A stretch of DNA of 64,000 nt from Phaeovibrio sulfidiphilus (lineage in GTDB: Bacteria > Pseudomonadota > Alphaproteobacteria > Rhodospirillales > Rhodospirillaceae), in NCBI RefSeq assembly GCF_014861485.1, contig NZ_JACZHT010000001.1, positions 62,001 through 126,000 on the forward strand, in the 5' to 3' direction. The notes below the pieces were generated by a model. It saw nothing but the letters and a program-made list of their open reading frames with translations, ran no database searches and was not told the origin of the DNA. Made by a program: the position numbers and the translations under genes. Shown piece by piece: positions 39,232 to 49,107 of the stretch (position 1 is its first letter; the number at the start of each line of letters is the position of its first letter).

Positions 39232-39308
39232 TGGCGCGCCCGAGAAGATTCGAACTCCTAACCTTCTGATCCGTAGTCAGATGCTCTATCCAGTTGAGCT
39301 ACGGGCGC
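39232..39308 (-). tRNA. tRNA-Arg, anticodon ACG
   Basis: Read from 39308 down: acceptor GCGCCCG pairing with CGGGCGC, D arm AGCTCAACTGGATAGAGC, anticodon stem-loop CTGACTACGGATCAG, T arm GGAGTTCGAATCTTC, discriminator G and an encoded CCA. All four arms close, 77 nt. ACG is read as ICG and decodes CGU/CGC/CGA, so a TadA activity elsewhere is implied. Confidence 0.97.
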
Positions 39309-39738
39309 ACTTCGTATGAGCCGCTGTGCCGGGGTGGTCTGTGTTGCTCCCCGTGTCGGCGGAGCAACTTCTATCCCGATGGGCCCCTCTCTGCAAGCCC
39401 TATTTTCAGCCTGATGCGAAAAAAAACGTCTCCCGCCACCGTTTACATCCAGGGGCTGTGCCTATTGTGCAACACTCGCTGTTTTTCGAGTTGCCGGAAA
39501 CGGTTACGTCCCGAAAATCCCTTGAGACATTAAAATTCCTTGAGTAAACTTGTCAAAAATGCGCGGTTAGCGTCTTTTCTGCCATCATGCACCCTGGCGG
39601 CCCCGGGCCCGCCGGTGCAGCACCCCGGGTGCGCGCTCCGGAAAAGGCGACATGCGCACCCCTTCAAGCCCCGTTGCGGCCGCCCGCGGCCGGATCGTCG
39701 GCAAGGCGCAGCTTTGAGAAAGATAAGGTCTCCAATCA
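39309..39738. other. leader region between tRNA-Arg and the coiled-coil lipoprotein
   Basis: No gene recognised. It holds a perfect inverted repeat GTTGCTCC/GGAGCAAC at 39343-39368 (10-base spacer), a sigma70-like promoter at 39522-39550, and a roughly 180-nt leader with GC-rich hairpin potential (39590-39640). Confidence 0.55.
39522..39550 (+). promoter_or_regulatory. sigma70-type promoter of the lipoprotein gene
   Basis: TTGAGA, exactly 17 bases, TAAACT, in the A/T-richest part of the spacer. It predicts a start near 39557 and a leader of about 180 nt. Confidence 0.6.
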
Positions 39739-40941
39739 ATGGCGTCACCTCGCACGAAGCATATTCTCCTCATCGCCTCCGCCGTGATCCTCGCGGCCTG
39801 TTCCCGGAGCGATTCCGTCCTGCCGTCCCTGAGCCCGCAGACCGAGCGCTTCATGACCACGGGCTACGGCGGGCCGCCTGCACTGGGCAACACGTATTTC
39901 GAACCCGACGGTGTCACTCCGGGTCGCCCGACCCAGACCTTCGTCGGGAACAAGGTCGTTTCCTACCGGGCCGAGCTGTCGGGGATGCAAGACGCCATCC
40001 GCACCCAGAACACCCAGCTTCAGGCGCTCCGCAACAAGACCATTCTTGACTCCCAGGGCTATCACGAGAACGTGGCCGCCATGCGCGCCAAGCTCCAGCT
40101 TGGCACCACCCCCGCGAACCCGAGCCTCATGAACCGCTGGGAGATCGCGCAGGCGCAGCTCAACACCCTGAACCAGGACCTGGTGCTGATGGACCAGCTG
40201 TCCCAGGTGATCGTGGTGAACCAGTCGTCGGCCAGCTATCTTCTCAACACCATCCGCCAGTCCTACTCGATCCCGGGCGCCGTGGATGAGGACCACCGCC
40301 AGCTTCGCATCCTGGAGGACGAGACCCAGCAGACCGTGGTCCTGATCGAGCGCCTGCTTGCGGAGCTGCGCTCGGACGTCACCCGCCAGACGGCCTACGT
40401 CAATTCCGAGCGGGCCAACCTGACCTCCCTCGCCAGCGCCATCCAGCAGGGCCAGCTTTTCGGTGTGACCGGGCCTGACGGCTACGCCTATCCGGCACCG
40501 GCCAACGTTCGCCAGGGACCGGGGATGCGCCCCGGCATGCCCGGGCGTCCGGGTGGCCCCCAGGGATCCCAGGGGCCGTGGGCGACCAGCGGCGCGAGCT
40601 ACACGTCCGGTCCGGCGGGCACGAACTACGCCAGCCCCGCCCCCTACGCGGCCGCAGCGCCGGCAGCCATGGGCGTGCCCCTGGTGACCGTGCGCTTTGA
40701 CCGGGCCAACATCCGCTACGAGGACGCCCTGACCCGCGCGGTGCAGGACACCCTGTCGCGCAACCCGTCGGCGTCGTTCAGTGTCGTGGCGGTCCAGAGC
40801 GGCACCGCCGGAACGGCTGTCCGGGCTGCGGACAATGCCCTGCGGACCCTGACCCGCCTGGGCGTTCCCGCCAGCCGCGTGTCCCTGTCCTCCATCTCCC
40901 AGCAGGGCGGAGTGGACGAACTGCGCGTCTACGGACGCTGA
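39739..40941 (+). CDS. coiled-coil lipoprotein, unknown function
   Basis: A 400-residue lipoprotein with lipobox ILAAC (Cys21). Residues 80-235 are Gln/Leu/Ala-rich helices likely to form coiled coils (MQDAIRTQNTQLQALRNKTI, ERANLTSLASAIQQGQLF). About 245-305 is a Pro/Gly/Tyr low-complexity linker (MRPGMPGRPGGPQGSQGPW). The C-terminal 90 residues (VPLVTVRFDRANIRYEDALT ... GGVDELRVYGR) resemble an OmpA-like or CsgG-like alpha/beta module without a clear peptidoglycan signature. I recognise the type from Rhodospirillales but no named family. Probably an outer-membrane-anchored envelope protein. Confidence 0.8.
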   Translation: MASPRTKHILLIASAVILAACSRSDSVLPSLSPQTERFMTTGYGGPPALGNTYFEPDGVTPGRPTQTFVGNKVVSYRAELSGMQDAIRTQNTQLQALRNKTILDSQGYHENVAAMRAKLQLGTTPANPSLMNRWEIAQAQLNTLNQDLVLMDQLSQVIVVNQSSASYLLNTIRQSYSIPGAVDEDHRQLRILEDETQQTVVLIERLLAELRSDVTRQTAYVNSERANLTSLASAIQQGQLFGVTGPDGYAYPAPANVRQGPGMRPGMPGRPGGPQGSQGPWATSGASYTSGPAGTNYASPAPYAAAAPAAMGVPLVTVRFDRANIRYEDALTRAVQDTLSRNPSASFSVVAVQSGTAGTAVRAADNALRTLTRLGVPASRVSLSSISQQGGVDELRVYGR

Positions 40942-40988
40942 GCCCCCGTCCCGGTCCCGGGCCCCGGCACAGCCCACAACGAAACGAG

Positions 40989-41014
40989 AAAGGCCGGTTC
41001 AACCGGCCTTTTTG
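40989..41014 (+). terminator. terminator after the coiled-coil lipoprotein gene
   Basis: AAGGCCGG, loop TTCAA, CCGGCCTT, then TTT. Confidence 0.9.
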
Positions 41015-41153
41015 CTGTCCGGACGGCTGACCCCGGCGCCGAACACCGAACCGGACCGGGAGCGATACGCGAGGGCAAGACCCCACAGGATCCGCCCCCG
41101 GCACCAGCAGCCCCAGAAAACCGGCCGCCCCCGCCACACAGGCGCCCGAACGC

Positions 41154-42056
<903 letters not shown>

Positions 42057-42177
42057 TCAAGACGCACCGGCACGCCAGAGGGGCCCCCGCCCCGAAGGAA
42101 TGGAGCCCTTCCCGGGCCGATCGGCCTCCGTCCGGTCCGACACCCGACCGGAGGCCCCCACTCCAGAGCTCCCCGGA

Positions 42178-42720
42178 TCAGGCGCCCGTGCCGGGCTCCG
42201 CGTCCGACGGTGCGTGAGCCGGCGGCTCCAGGTTGGCGGAGGCCTGCTCGCGCCAGCCCCGGCGCCCGGGGTCGCCGTCCAGGGGAACCTGCTGCCAGTA
42301 GTGAAGGGGGAAGCCCTGATCCTTCAGGGTTTTCCAGAGACCCCGGGCGCGGTCCAGGGCGTCGGCGTCGCGCTCGTCGAACAGGACGAACACCCGCTCG
42401 AACCCGGGCGCATCCTCGCGCCAGGTGCCCTCGGTCAGAAACAGAAACTGGGCTCCATTGGGGTTTTCCGGCTCGGTGGCCAGATAGACGGGCTGGTCCG
42501 CCGCGTGGTCGGGCCCGTCGAACGCGCTGCCGTGGGGCAGCCAGGAATTGGCCTCGAACGTCCAGAGCGCCGAGTCCAGAGCCTTCAGGCGCTCGGGGCT
42601 GGCCGCCATGACCAGCACCCGTCGCGACCCTTCCAGGGCCTTCAGGGCCAGACGGGCCACCACCTCCTCGAGCCCGGCAGACCGGGCATGAAGGTGATAG
42701 AAATCAAACCGCGCCCGCAT
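42178..42720 (-). CDS. holC: DNA polymerase III chi subunit
   Basis: Clamp-loader accessory protein that contacts SSB. The 180-residue protein begins with the chi signature FDFYHLHARSAGLEEVVARL, then RVLVMAASPERLKALDSALW and TFEANSWLPHG, and ends with the VFVLFDERDADALDRARGLW helix. It has about 25 extra C-terminal residues, Ala/Pro/Glu-rich. GGAG lies upstream of the ATG. It stands apart from pepA, its usual neighbour. Confidence 0.93.
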   Translation of the reverse strand: MRARFDFYHLHARSAGLEEVVARLALKALEGSRRVLVMAASPERLKALDSALWTFEANSWLPHGSAFDGPDHAADQPVYLATEPENPNGAQFLFLTEGTWREDAPGFERVFVLFDERDADALDRARGLWKTLKDQGFPLHYWQQVPLDGDPGRRGWREQASANLEPPAHAPSDAEPGTGA

Positions 42721-42844
42721 GTCCGTTCTCCGGCCTCCTCAGGGGGTCATCCCGTTCCCAGCCCGTCCCCGAGGCGGGAGGGCCGAACCGGCCGCCCCCA
42801 CCCGGCAAGGGCGCCCCGGACGGATCCGGGGCCGCGTCAAGGTC

Positions 42845-43507
42845 TCAGGCCGCGCCGCCGAAGGGCCCGCTGTCGCCCCCGCTGGCGCCGTCCTGCGGGA
42901 CGTCGCGCTTCGGTCCACCGCGGGAGACCACCACCATGGCCGGGCGCAGCAGCCGGTCATGGATCTGGTAGCCGTCCTGGTAGACCTGGACCACCGTTCC
43001 CGTGGGCACCGAGGTGTCCTCGACCTCCTGCACGGCCTGGTGCAGGTTGGGGTCGAAGGGCGCGTTCAGGGACTGGATGCGCCGGACCTTGTAGTCGCCC
43101 AGGGTGCGCTGAAGCTCCCGCTCGGTCATCTCGATGCCGATGGCCAGATTGTTCAGGGGCTCGTTGGTCTCGCGGGCCTGGCCCGGAGCCGCCAGAAGCG
43201 CGCGCCCCAGGTTGTCGGCCACGCCCAGAAGAGCCTTGGCGAAATTCGAGACCGCGAACTTGTTGTTGTCCTCGATCCGGCGGTCGGCCATGCGCCGGGC
43301 GTTCTCCGCCTCGGCCAGAGCCCGGAGGTAGTCCTCCTTGAGCTTGCGGTTTTCCGCCTCCAGGGCCGCAACGCGCGCCTGGAGAGCCGAGTCCTCGCCC
43401 CCGTCCGAAGCCGGAGCCGCGGCCTCCGTGGCGTCGTCCGCGAGAGCGTCCAGGGGTTCCCGGTTGGGGTGGCTGGTCGTGTTGGATGGATCTTGAGACT
43501 TGTGCAT
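42845..43507 (-). CDS. grpE: nucleotide exchange factor GrpE
   Basis: Releases ADP from DnaK. From the ATG at 43507 (GAGG just upstream) the protein is 220 residues: acidic disordered N-terminus, long paired helix from about 40 (ALQARVAALEAENRKLKEDY), NFAKALLGVADNLGRAL, and the beta domain FDPNLHQAVQEVEDTSVPTG. The tail is Gly/Ser/Asp-rich. It lies 84 bases downstream of hrcA, the usual heat-shock operon; dnaK and dnaJ are not in the window. Confidence 0.95.
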   Translation of the reverse strand: MHKSQDPSNTTSHPNREPLDALADDATEAAAPASDGGEDSALQARVAALEAENRKLKEDYLRALAEAENARRMADRRIEDNNKFAVSNFAKALLGVADNLGRALLAAPGQARETNEPLNNLAIGIEMTERELQRTLGDYKVRRIQSLNAPFDPNLHQAVQEVEDTSVPTGTVVQVYQDGYQIHDRLLRPAMVVVSRGGPKRDVPQDGASGGDSGPFGGAA

Positions 43508-43591
43508 AACCTCGTCCAGAGTTCCGTTCGTGTGTTTAAGGGATACGTCCACCGGGGTTGAACCACATCGGAGAGAGCCTGAAAAGCGGTT

Positions 43592-44653
43592 TCAGCCAAT
43601 CAGGCGCGAGAGAACCTTCGATGTGTAGTCCACCAGCGGAATAATGCGGCGGTAGTTGATCCGGGTCGGACCGATCACGCCGATGGCGCCAATGATCTCG
43701 TCCTGACTGTTCTGGTAGGGGGCGACGATCATCGAGCAGCCGGAAACGGAGAACAGGGGACTTTCGGCCCCGATAAAAATCTGCACACCCTCGGCGCTGT
43801 TCACCAGGTCCAGCACCCGGAGAACCTGCTCGCGGGTCTCGAGGGCGTCGAAGAGGGAGCGGATGCGCTCGATGTCCTCGACGGCGGTCAGGTCGTTCAG
43901 CAGCGCGCTCCGGCCCCGGACGATCAGCTCCCCGTGGGAGCCGGTCCCCGACCAGGTGGCAATCCCCGCCTCCACGACCCGGGCCGCCAGGGCATCCAGC
44001 TCGGTCTGGTGGCGGGCCAGCTCCTTGTGGATCTTGTCGCGCGCCTCGTCCAGGGTGCGGCCGCTCAGCCGGGCGTTCAGGTAGTTGGTGGCCTCGGCCA
44101 GGGCCGACGGGGGCAGATCCCCCGGAACCTCGAGGACACGGTTTTCCACCATCCCGTCCCCGGAGACCATGACCACCAGGGCCCGCCCCGGACCCAGCGA
44201 CACAAACTCGATATGCTTCAGCGCCCGGTTCAGCTTGGGCGCCACCACCACGCCCGCGCATCCGGACAGCCCGGACAGGGCCAGGGAGGCCTCGCTCAGC
44301 GCCTGGTCCACGCTTTTTCCCGTCAGGCGCACCCGCTGCTCGATCTCGGCGCGCTCGTCGGCGCCGGGCTTGCCGAACTCCAGAAGCCCCGAGACAAAGA
44401 GCCGAAGACCCGCCTCGGTGGGAAGCCGCCCGGCGGAGGTGTGGGGGGCATAAAGCAGGCCCAGATCCTCGAGGTCCGCCATCACGTTGCGCACCGAGGC
44501 CGAGGACAGGGACACGGGCAGACGGCGCGACAGGGTCCGCGACCCCACCGGCTCGCCGGTTTCCACGTAGAGGTCAACAATCTGCCCGAAGATCTGTCGG
44601 GACCGTTCGTCAAGTTCGTTCAATACGGGCGAATCGAGCGATCTGGCGTGCAT
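43592..44653 (-). CDS. hrcA: heat-inducible transcription repressor HrcA
   Basis: A 353-residue repressor that binds CIRCE elements in front of chaperone genes and needs GroEL for activity. The N-terminal winged helix contains LYVETGEPVGSRTLSRRL and SVRNVMADLEDLGLLYAPHT; the GAF-like and C-terminal domains follow (GSHGELIVRGRSALLNDLTA, GPTRINYRRIIPLVDYTSKV). No CIRCE inverted repeat (TTAGCACTC-N9-GAGTGCTAA) could be found in the 90 bases upstream, so HrcA may not autoregulate here. Confidence 0.96.
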   Translation of the reverse strand: MHARSLDSPVLNELDERSRQIFGQIVDLYVETGEPVGSRTLSRRLPVSLSSASVRNVMADLEDLGLLYAPHTSAGRLPTEAGLRLFVSGLLEFGKPGADERAEIEQRVRLTGKSVDQALSEASLALSGLSGCAGVVVAPKLNRALKHIEFVSLGPGRALVVMVSGDGMVENRVLEVPGDLPPSALAEATNYLNARLSGRTLDEARDKIHKELARHQTELDALAARVVEAGIATWSGTGSHGELIVRGRSALLNDLTAVEDIERIRSLFDALETREQVLRVLDLVNSAEGVQIFIGAESPLFSVSGCSMIVAPYQNSQDEIIGAIGVIGPTRINYRRIIPLVDYTSKVLSRLIG

Positions 44654-44742
44654 TCCGGCTCTCTGGTGTCAACAGGGCATGTCGATCCCAACAACGTAGT
44701 AAGGAATCCCCCTCTCGTAAAGGGTGCGCTGCCCTCCGGGGC

Positions 44743-46107
44743 TCAGGACGCCCCGGATTCGCACTCCAGGGTCTGGGACAGGGTCGTCAGAAGGATCCCC
44801 ACGTGTTCCTCGGAGAAGATCAGGGGGGGCCGAATCTTGAGGACATTCTGGAACGGGCCTGTCAGGCCGACCAGAACCCCGCGCTCGCGCATGCCGGTCA
44901 CGACCCGGGAGGCAAGGGCCGAGTCCGGCTCCCGGGAGTCCCGGTCCCTGACCAGCTCCACCCCCAGGTACAGGCCCGTGCCGCGCACATCGCCAAAGGA
45001 CGGGAACTCCTCGGACAGCATGTTCAGGCCCGCCTTGAGGCTGGCTCCGGTCTGCTCGGCGTTGGCCATCAGGTTCTCGTCGCGCAGAACGTCCAGAACC
45101 GCGCCCGCCGCCGCCGCCGCCACCGGTCCCCCGGCCATGGAGTTGAAATAGTGGCTGTCCTCGCAGAAGTCCTCCAGAAGAACGGAGCGCGCCGCCAGCC
45201 CCGCGACCGGATAGCCGTTGCCCATGGGCTTGCCCATGACCACGATGTCGGGGACGATGCCGTGGCGCTGGAAGGCCCAGAAGTGCGAGCCCGCCCGCCC
45301 GAACCCGCACTGGACCTCGTCGGCGATGTAGAGCCCGCCCGCCCGGTGCACCGCGTCCATGGCGCCGCGCAGGAACCCGGCGGGGCTGACAAAGATGCCG
45401 TCGGAATCAAACAGGCTGTCGGCCACGAACGCGGCCACCCGCATGCCGTAGCGCCGCAGATCCTCGATGGCGGCCTCCACCTCGGCGGCGAAGGCCTGGG
45501 CAACGTCGGTGCCGAAGAAACGGTAGCGGTCCGGCGCCGGAACCGTGCGCACGTGCACGCCCAGAGGCATCCTCCCCCCGATGCACGGCGAGATCGCCGC
45601 CGTCGCCGCCGTAGAGCCGTGGTAGGCGTTCTCGGTGACGATAATGCCCTCGGCTCCGGTGGCCATGCGGGCCATGCGCAGGGCAAGGTCAACGGCCTCC
45701 GACCCCGAGCAGGTGTAGATCACCCGGTCCAGCGGGTCCGGCAGCGTGGCAAGAAGGCGCTCGGTGTAGTCCAGGATGTCCGCCCCGATGTAGCGCAGGC
45801 TGGCGCTCAGGGTCGCGGTCTGGCGGGAAATGGCCTCGACCACACGGGGGTGGCAGTGACCGACAACGGGGACGCTGTCGCTGGCATCCAGATAGCGCTC
45901 GCCCCCTGCCCCGAAGAGCCAGGCGCCCCGGGCGCTCACCGGATGGAGGGGAGGCGTGTAGGACAGCTGGCAGGGCGCTCCGAGAGCGCGCTGCCGGCGT
46001 GCCACCAGGGCCCGGTCGGCTTCGCAAAGGGTCCGTTGAGCCGGGTGCCCCGGGTCACCGGCCGGCACCCCCTCAGCCGTGCACACCCCGTCCGAATCCG
46101 TTGTCAT
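44743..46107 (-). CDS. class III aminotransferase (AGXT2L/GabT-like)
   Basis: A 454-residue PLP enzyme. Landmarks: CSGSEAVDLALRMAR (phosphate binding), NAYHGST, IADEVQCGFGR and the Schiff-base Lys293 in MGKPMGNGYP. The N-terminal LSYTPPLHPVSARGAWLFGA and VVGHCHPRVVEAI place it near the ethanolamine-phosphate phospho-lyase/alanine-glyoxylate aminotransferase 2 branch rather than classical GabT. With the succinate-semialdehyde-type dehydrogenase just upstream on the same strand it probably deaminates an omega-amino compound; the substrate is open. ATG at 46107 follows GAGGAGA. The dehydrogenase stop is 144 bases away, so co-transcription is likely but not certain. Confidence 0.88.
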   Translation of the reverse strand: MTTDSDGVCTAEGVPAGDPGHPAQRTLCEADRALVARRQRALGAPCQLSYTPPLHPVSARGAWLFGAGGERYLDASDSVPVVGHCHPRVVEAISRQTATLSASLRYIGADILDYTERLLATLPDPLDRVIYTCSGSEAVDLALRMARMATGAEGIIVTENAYHGSTAATAAISPCIGGRMPLGVHVRTVPAPDRYRFFGTDVAQAFAAEVEAAIEDLRRYGMRVAAFVADSLFDSDGIFVSPAGFLRGAMDAVHRAGGLYIADEVQCGFGRAGSHFWAFQRHGIVPDIVVMGKPMGNGYPVAGLAARSVLLEDFCEDSHYFNSMAGGPVAAAAAGAVLDVLRDENLMANAEQTGASLKAGLNMLSEEFPSFGDVRGTGLYLGVELVRDRDSREPDSALASRVVTGMRERGVLVGLTGPFQNVLKIRPPLIFSEEHVGILLTTLSQTLECESGAS

Positions 46108-46251
46108 GATGGGTCTCCTCATCTCCTGCAGGACCGGATTCCCAGAATAATACAAACCCGCGTGCGACAAAACGCCCGAAACCGGAATAACGGGGAGATC
46201 GAAGCGTTTTCTTCTGCTGCCCGGTACAGTTGGAACGGGGGAACGGGCCCG

Positions 46252-47709
46252 TCAGAGTCCGGACAGGCAGGTGTATTTCAGCTCGGTGTACTCATCCAGC
46301 CCGTACCGGGATCCCTCGCGCCCGAAGCCGGAGGCCTTGATGCCGCCAAACGGTGCCACCTCGGTGGAGAGCGTCCCCGTGTTGATGCCCACCATCCCGA
46401 ACTCCAGCGCCTCGGACACCCGGACCATCCGCCCCGAATCCCGGGTGAACAGGTAGGCCGCAAGGCCATAGCGGGTGTCGTTGGCCAGGGCCACGGCCTC
46501 CTCCTCGGTCTCGAACCGGAAAAGCGGGGCCACGGGGCCAAAGGTCTCCTCGCTCGCGATCTTCATGGAGGGTTCCACATCCGCAAGAACCGTCGGCTCG
46601 AAAAACGTGCCGCCCAGGGCGTGGGGATGCCCGCCGCTCAGGATCCGGGCACCGCGGGTCACCGCATCCGTGACCTGGCCCACAACCCGGGACAGGGCGA
46701 GATCATTGATCAGGGGCCCCTGGGTCACGCCCTCCTCCATGCCGTCGCCCACCTTGAGGGCCGCAGTCGCGGAGGCCAGCGCCTCGGCAAAGGCGTCATA
46801 GATCCCGGACTGCACCAGGAACCGGTTGGTGCAGATGCAGGTCTGCCCGCTGTTGCGGTACTTGCTGGTGACGGCGCCCCTGACCGCCCGCTCCAGGTCC
46901 GCGTCGTCGAATACCAGGAACGGGGCGTTCCCCCCCAGCTCCAGGGACAGGCGCTTGAGGGTCGGCGCGCACTGGGCCATCAGGCGGCTTCCCACCGCCG
47001 TCGAGCCCGTGAACGAGAGCTTGCGCACCACCGGGCTCTCGCACAGGACCTGACCGATCTCCTCCGCGGGCCCGGTGACCACGTTCAGGACACCCGGGGG
47101 CAGCCCGGCGCGCTCGGCCAGGCGGGCCAGGGCAAGGGCGCTGTAGGGCGTGGCCCCCGCCGGCTTCAGCACCATGGTGCAGCCGACGGCGAACGCGGGC
47201 GCCACCTTGCGCGTGATCATGGCGAGGGGGAAGTTCCAGGGGGTGATGGCGGCGCAGACCCCCACCGGCTCGCGGGTGACGAAATAGCGCTGCCCGGGGG
47301 CCGGAGTGGGAATGATGTCCCCGTAGGCCCTGGGCCCCTCCTCGGCAAACCAGCGCACGAACGAGGCCGCATAGCTGACCTCGCCAAGAGCCTCCGCCAG
47401 CGGCTTGCCCTGCTCGGCGGTCATGATGCGGGCCAGATCCTCCCGGGCCTCCAGGATCAGGTCGTACCACCGCATCAGGATGTCGGAACGCTCCCGGGCC
47501 GTGAGCGCACGCCAGGACGGCAGCGCCGCCTGCGCGGCCCCGATGGCCTGAAGGGTGTCCTCCCGGCCCATCAGGGGAACCTGGCCCAGCGCCTGCCCCG
47601 TGGCCGGGTTGGTGACAACCAGGGTCTGGCCGGACAGCGCGTCACACCAGCGGCCCCCCACAGGGGCCTTCCGGCAAAACAGATCCGGGTCGCGGAGTTT
47701 CAAAACCAT
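46252..47709 (-). CDS. gabD: succinate-semialdehyde dehydrogenase (GabD-type ALDH)
   Basis: A 485-residue aldehyde dehydrogenase. LKLRDPDLFCRKAPVGGRWC and NPATGQALGQVPLMG at the start, TPWNFPLAMITRKVAPAFA, the general base Glu257 in LELGGNAP and catalytic Cys291 in SGQTCICTN are all GabD-like, as is FGGIKASGFGREGSRYGLDE near the end. NAD(P)-dependent oxidation of succinate semialdehyde is the likely reaction; glutarate semialdehyde is the main alternative. The ATG at 47709 has AGGAGA, almost the same leader as the aminotransferase downstream. Confidence 0.92.
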   Translation of the reverse strand: MVLKLRDPDLFCRKAPVGGRWCDALSGQTLVVTNPATGQALGQVPLMGREDTLQAIGAAQAALPSWRALTARERSDILMRWYDLILEAREDLARIMTAEQGKPLAEALGEVSYAASFVRWFAEEGPRAYGDIIPTPAPGQRYFVTREPVGVCAAITPWNFPLAMITRKVAPAFAVGCTMVLKPAGATPYSALALARLAERAGLPPGVLNVVTGPAEEIGQVLCESPVVRKLSFTGSTAVGSRLMAQCAPTLKRLSLELGGNAPFLVFDDADLERAVRGAVTSKYRNSGQTCICTNRFLVQSGIYDAFAEALASATAALKVGDGMEEGVTQGPLINDLALSRVVGQVTDAVTRGARILSGGHPHALGGTFFEPTVLADVEPSMKIASEETFGPVAPLFRFETEEEAVALANDTRYGLAAYLFTRDSGRMVRVSEALEFGMVGINTGTLSTEVAPFGGIKASGFGREGSRYGLDEYTELKYTCLSGL

Positions 47710-47833
47710 GATCGGGTCTCCTGATGACGGTGGGGGCCTGGCCTTGCGTCCCTGCCCCGGAAGGGAGCGGACGGGCCGGGCCGGCCGGTGGACGGACGCC
47801 TGCCGGTCCCGAACGGCTCCGGACCGGGGGCCC

Positions 47834-47972
47834 GGGTCGGCCGCCGGACAGCCCGGATGGCCAGGGTCGGACGGACAACCCGGACAGGACAGCCAGGGCG
47901 GCCAGGGTCGGACGGACAGCCCGGACAGGCCGGGGTCGGGTGGACGGCCCGAACAGGACAGCAGGGGTGCAA
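47834..47972 (+). repeat. degenerate tandem array, roughly 30-41-bp period
   Basis: Best copies start at 47860 and 47901 (GCCAGGGTCGGACGGACA), flanked by weaker copies at about 47834 and 47932. Upstream of the gabD-like gene, non-coding. Confidence 0.65.
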
Positions 47973-48177
47973 GGATTGTGCAGGAGCCGGAAGCAACCGG
48001 CAAGACGTCCGTTCGACATGACCGAGACGTAAACAAGCGCCCACCCGATACGCCCCTCCCGGCGCCGGGAGGCGGAGGACGGAAGGGGGGAGCCGGCAGG
48101 GGCACGGGACATGCCGGAAAGGGGCGGAGGAAGGAAGGAAGGAAGAACCGGGGCAGCGGGCCATACCCGCCCCCGAA

Positions 48178-48210
48178 ACGCAAAACGGCACCCCCCTGAG
48201 GGGATGCCGC
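48178..48210 (-). terminator. terminator of the Sel1-repeat gene
   Basis: On the minus strand CGGCATCCCC, short loop, GGGGGGTGCCG, followed by TTTTGCGTTT. Confidence 0.75.
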
Positions 48211-48255
48211 TGTCTGTCATCCGGAGCCGGACCCGCCGGCCCGATGCTGCCCGGC

Positions 48256-49107
48256 CTACTCGGCGGGCTGGTTCTTCTTGCGGAAGTCCTCGATCCAGCG
48301 GTCCGCAGCCTCTTCGGCCTTCTTGACCTCGGGAGCCTTGAGGGCGCCACGCAGCTCGGTGAGGATCAGGTCCAGATCGGCCGCCTGGTAACCACCCTTC
48401 TGCGCGATGAGGTACCACTTCAGGGCCTCGGCCGGATCCTTCTTGCGCCCGAGCCCGTCCTTGTGGATCACCGCCAGGTTCTTGATGGCCTCGAGGTGAC
48501 CGAGATCCGCCGCCTTCGTGAAGTAGGAGAAGGCCTTCTTCTCGTCCTTGGTCTGGTCCAGGAGACCCTGGGAGTAGACAACGCCCAGCGTGTTGGCCGC
48601 ATCGGCGCTGTTGGCATCGGCCGCCTTGCTCAGCCACTCAAGGCCGCGCTTGTTGCTCTGGCCGACACCCTCGCCGGAGAAGTACATGGACGCCAGCTTC
48701 TGCATGGCCTGCGGAAGGCCAAGCTGGGCCGACTTCTGGAAGGAGGCCAGCGCCTTCTTCATGTCGCCCGCGTTGCCCATACCGATCTCGTAGCAGACGC
48801 CCAGGTTGTAGTAGCCCTCGGGCACATTGGCGTCGGCGGCCTTCTTGTACCACTCCATGGCCGAAACAAAGTTGCGGGACACCCCGATACCCTGCTCGTA
48901 GAACGTGCCAAGGGTCAGCATGGCGGCGCCGTCGCCCTTCTCGGCATTCTGCTTGACCAGAGTGAACGCGTCCTCGGCACTGATGGTCCGCTGCTGCTGG
49001 GACTGCTGCGCCTGCGGCTGGGACTGGGCCAGCGCCGGAGTGGCAAGGAGGGAAAGAGCGACAAAGGCGCTCGCCAGCGCGCCGGTCAGTTTGGTTTTCG
49101 CCTTCAC
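48256..49107 (-). CDS. exported Sel1-repeat protein
   Basis: A 283-residue secreted or periplasmic protein. Signal peptide about 1-27 (cleavage at ALAQ), Gln-rich linker (28-40), then about six Sel1-like repeats of roughly 36 residues, for example GTFYEQGIGVSRNFVSAMEW, GVCYEIGMGNAGDMKKALAS and ASMYFSGEGVGQSNKRGLEW. Sel1 repeats mediate protein contacts; the partner is unknown. Start is GTG at 49107 after AGAAGGA. Lys/Glu-rich C-terminal helix. Monocistronic. Confidence 0.88.
   Translation of the reverse strand: MKAKTKLTGALASAFVALSLLATPALAQSQPQAQQSQQQRTISAEDAFTLVKQNAEKGDGAAMLTLGTFYEQGIGVSRNFVSAMEWYKKAADANVPEGYYNLGVCYEIGMGNAGDMKKALASFQKSAQLGLPQAMQKLASMYFSGEGVGQSNKRGLEWLSKAADANSADAANTLGVVYSQGLLDQTKDEKKAFSYFTKAADLGHLEAIKNLAVIHKDGLGRKKDPAEALKWYLIAQKGGYQAADLDLILTELRGALKAPEVKKAEEAADRWIEDFRKKNQPAE

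Larger units (their letters stand above)
47710..48255. other. spacer with degenerate tandem repeat
   Basis: No gene recognised. It contains a degenerate tandem array (47834-47972) built on GGTCGGACGGACA(G/A)CCCGGACAGG, and a terminator for the Sel1-repeat gene at its right end. Confidence 0.55.

Noticed and set aside
39232-39308. Attachment site for an integrated element at tRNA-Arg
   Set aside because: No integrase and no direct repeat of the tRNA 3' end was found in the window.
44803-47724. 973-codon plus-strand frame opposite the aminotransferase and dehydrogenase
   Set aside because: Composition is that of an antisense shadow; both minus-strand genes have intact catalytic motifs and good ribosome-binding sites.
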